DNA of 64,000 bases from Natronomonas marina. Lineage in GTDB: Archaea; Halobacteriota; Halobacteria; Halobacteriales; Haloarculaceae. Position numbers and translations under genes: made by a program. Location: NCBI RefSeq assembly GCF_024298905.1, contig NZ_CP101154.1, positions 2,666,001 to 2,730,000 of the forward strand. Reading direction: 5' to 3'. Each line of letters starts with the position of its first letter. The stretch's first letter is position 1. Below, piece by piece: positions 63,139 through 64,000 of the stretch. The notes beneath the pieces are model-generated. The model saw only the letters and a list, made by a program, of their open reading frames with translations. It was not told the DNA's origin and ran no database searches.

Positions 63139-63243
63139 CGTATCGACTCACGAACGACTTCGACCCACGCTGGCCGACCCCACCTCACGGTGGCTGCGGC
63201 GGTTCGATTCCGCCGGTGGGCCTCTCCCAGGAGACAAGAGCCA

Positions 63244-64000
63244 ATGACACAACGCAAAATCGACATCACACGGCGAAAGATACTCGGCGCCGTCGGGGGA
63301 ATCGGGCTCGCTGGTGCCGGTGCCGGCATGGGCACGAGCGCCCTCTTCAGCGACACCGAAGAGTTCGAGGAGAACAGCCTCACAGCTGGCACGCTCGATC
63401 TGCAGGTCGACTGGGAGGAGCACTACTACAATGGTCAGGCGCCCCCCGACAACGGCGAGAACATCAGTAGTCTGCGGCTCGTCGACGGTCCGGGTGACGT
63501 CGCCGCCGGAGAGGTCGGGCTCCCCGATCCGACTGATCCGGTCGTCGCCGTCAGTGAGGACGATCTCGACGCGTTCATGGACGCCAGTACGACGGACTCC
63601 GTCGGCGGCCCCGAGAGCAACCCGCCCGCGGGCGTGATCAATCTAAGCGACGTCAAGCCCGGGGACTTCGGCGAGGTCACGTACAGCTATCACCTGTACG
63701 ACAACCCCGGGTACGTTCGGCTGGAAGCCAAGGTGACCAAGGATGCCGAGAACGGGGTTACCGAGCCCGAAGCAAGCTCGGACGGGGAGGACGGCACGCA
63801 GAGCAATCCGGGCACGGAAGGCGAACTCGGCGAGGAGGTCCAGGCGGCGCTGTGGTACGACCCAGACTGTGACAACGTGCTTGACGACGGGATGGAGACA
63901 GTCCTCAAGCGGGGCACGCTCGACGAAGTCATGGACTTCCTGGGAGCGTCCGGCGGGGAACCGCCGCTGCTCGATCCGACCGAGAGCGGTGGCCGACTCG
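63244..64000 (+). CDS. SipW/TasA-type secreted protein (paralogue 2, cut by window end)
   Basis: A second, related exported protein that is still open at the window edge (252 codons visible). The N-terminus, ITRRKILGAVGGIGLAGAGA then GMGTSALFSDTEEFEENSLT, parallels paralogue 1 (residues 8-50) and keeps the canonical SDTE where paralogue 1 has SDEE. A later segment, INLSDVKPGDFGEVTYSYHL, matches paralogue 1's HDVKPGDWA, and CDNVLDDGMETVL is a SipW-type beta-sandwich feature. It follows paralogue 1 by 105 nt on the same strand, with an aggag site upstream, and is likely co-transcribed. Confidence 0.85.
   Translation, partial: MTQRKIDITRRKILGAVGGIGLAGAGAGMGTSALFSDTEEFEENSLTAGTLDLQVDWEEHYYNGQAPPDNGENISSLRLVDGPGDVAAGEVGLPDPTDPVVAVSEDDLDAFMDASTTDSVGGPESNPPAGVINLSDVKPGDFGEVTYSYHLYDNPGYVRLEAKVTKDAENGVTEPEASSDGEDGTQSNPGTEGELGEEVQAALWYDPDCDNVLDDGMETVLKRGTLDEVMDFLGASGGEPPLLDPTESGGRL

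Noticed and set aside
1-64000. Transposase, integrase or insertion sequence
   Set aside because: No transposase-like frame, terminal inverted repeats with target duplications, or integrase motifs were seen anywhere in the window.

Overview
The window is about 64 kb of a high-G+C euryarchaeal chromosome, almost certainly from an extremely halophilic archaeon (class Halobacteria). The predicted proteins are strongly acidic. Many genes have an AT-rich TATA-like box about 25-30 nt upstream of the start codon, implying leaderless mRNAs. Exported proteins carry Tat signals, a lipobox or PGF-type C-terminal anchors. Informational genes are archaeal (KH/beta-CASP nuclease aCPSF1/FttA, TFS, NAC, TrmI, archaeal-type ProRS, diphthamide ligase). 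I see no tRNA, rRNA, CRISPR array, transposase or integrase, so the window looks like ordinary chromosome with a few accessory patches.

Layout. 1-4.3 kb: start of an unknown gene on the minus strand, a membrane histidine kinase, a short-chain polyprenyl diphosphate synthase, a NAD-kinase-like protein with an eroded glycine-rich loop, and an M42 aminopeptidase. 4.3-4.7 kb: an intergenic stretch packed with perfect hairpins. 4.7-16 kb: a cell-surface block with a halocyanin, a seven-repeat CARDB protein, a subtilisin-like protease, a 1,124-residue Tat-exported protein and a one-repeat CARDB/PGF-CTERM paralogue. The protease and the giant protein end in the same dockerin-like motif. 16-23.4 kb: SRPBCC protein, Get3/ArsA-type ATPase, FAD protein, glutamate synthase and a small membrane protein. 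23.5-30.1 kb: ProRS, acetyltransferase, cryptochrome-DASH-like photolyase, DUF2061 protein, azlCD exporter, DUF4382 lipoprotein, cupin/zinc-ribbon protein and a haloarchaeal hypothetical. 30.3-36.3 kb: aCPSF1, membrane proteins, NTF2-like protein, XPB/Rad25-type helicase and grpE. 36.4-43 kb: dnaK and dnaJ, separated by a 52-residue RHH-like gene, an orphan Tat-exported protein and a Rieske fusion protein. 43-50.6 kb: HTH/zinc-ribbon regulator, sugar nucleotidyltransferase, Dph6, DUF373, SppA, small membrane protein, then PUA-NAC-TrmI, then TFS. 50.6-58.9 kb: MFS transporter, S9 peptidase, small membrane protein, flippase, acetyl-CoA synthetase and GNAT. 59-64 kb: a hybrid sensor kinase, a DUF7344-type HTH membrane protein, and two paralogous SipW/TasA-type secreted proteins, the second cut by the window end.

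Functional themes. Protein quality control is represented by GrpE/DnaK/DnaJ, SppA, M42 and S9 peptidases and a Get3-like ATPase. Transcription elongation and termination are represented by FttA and TFS. The most distinctive part is the surface/secretome content: the 5.5-16 kb block and the SipW-type pair at the right edge. The best candidates for something undescribed are the protease/giant-protein pair with matching C-terminal motifs, the orphan Tat protein inserted between dnaK and dnaJ, and the families of small hairpins with conserved loops.
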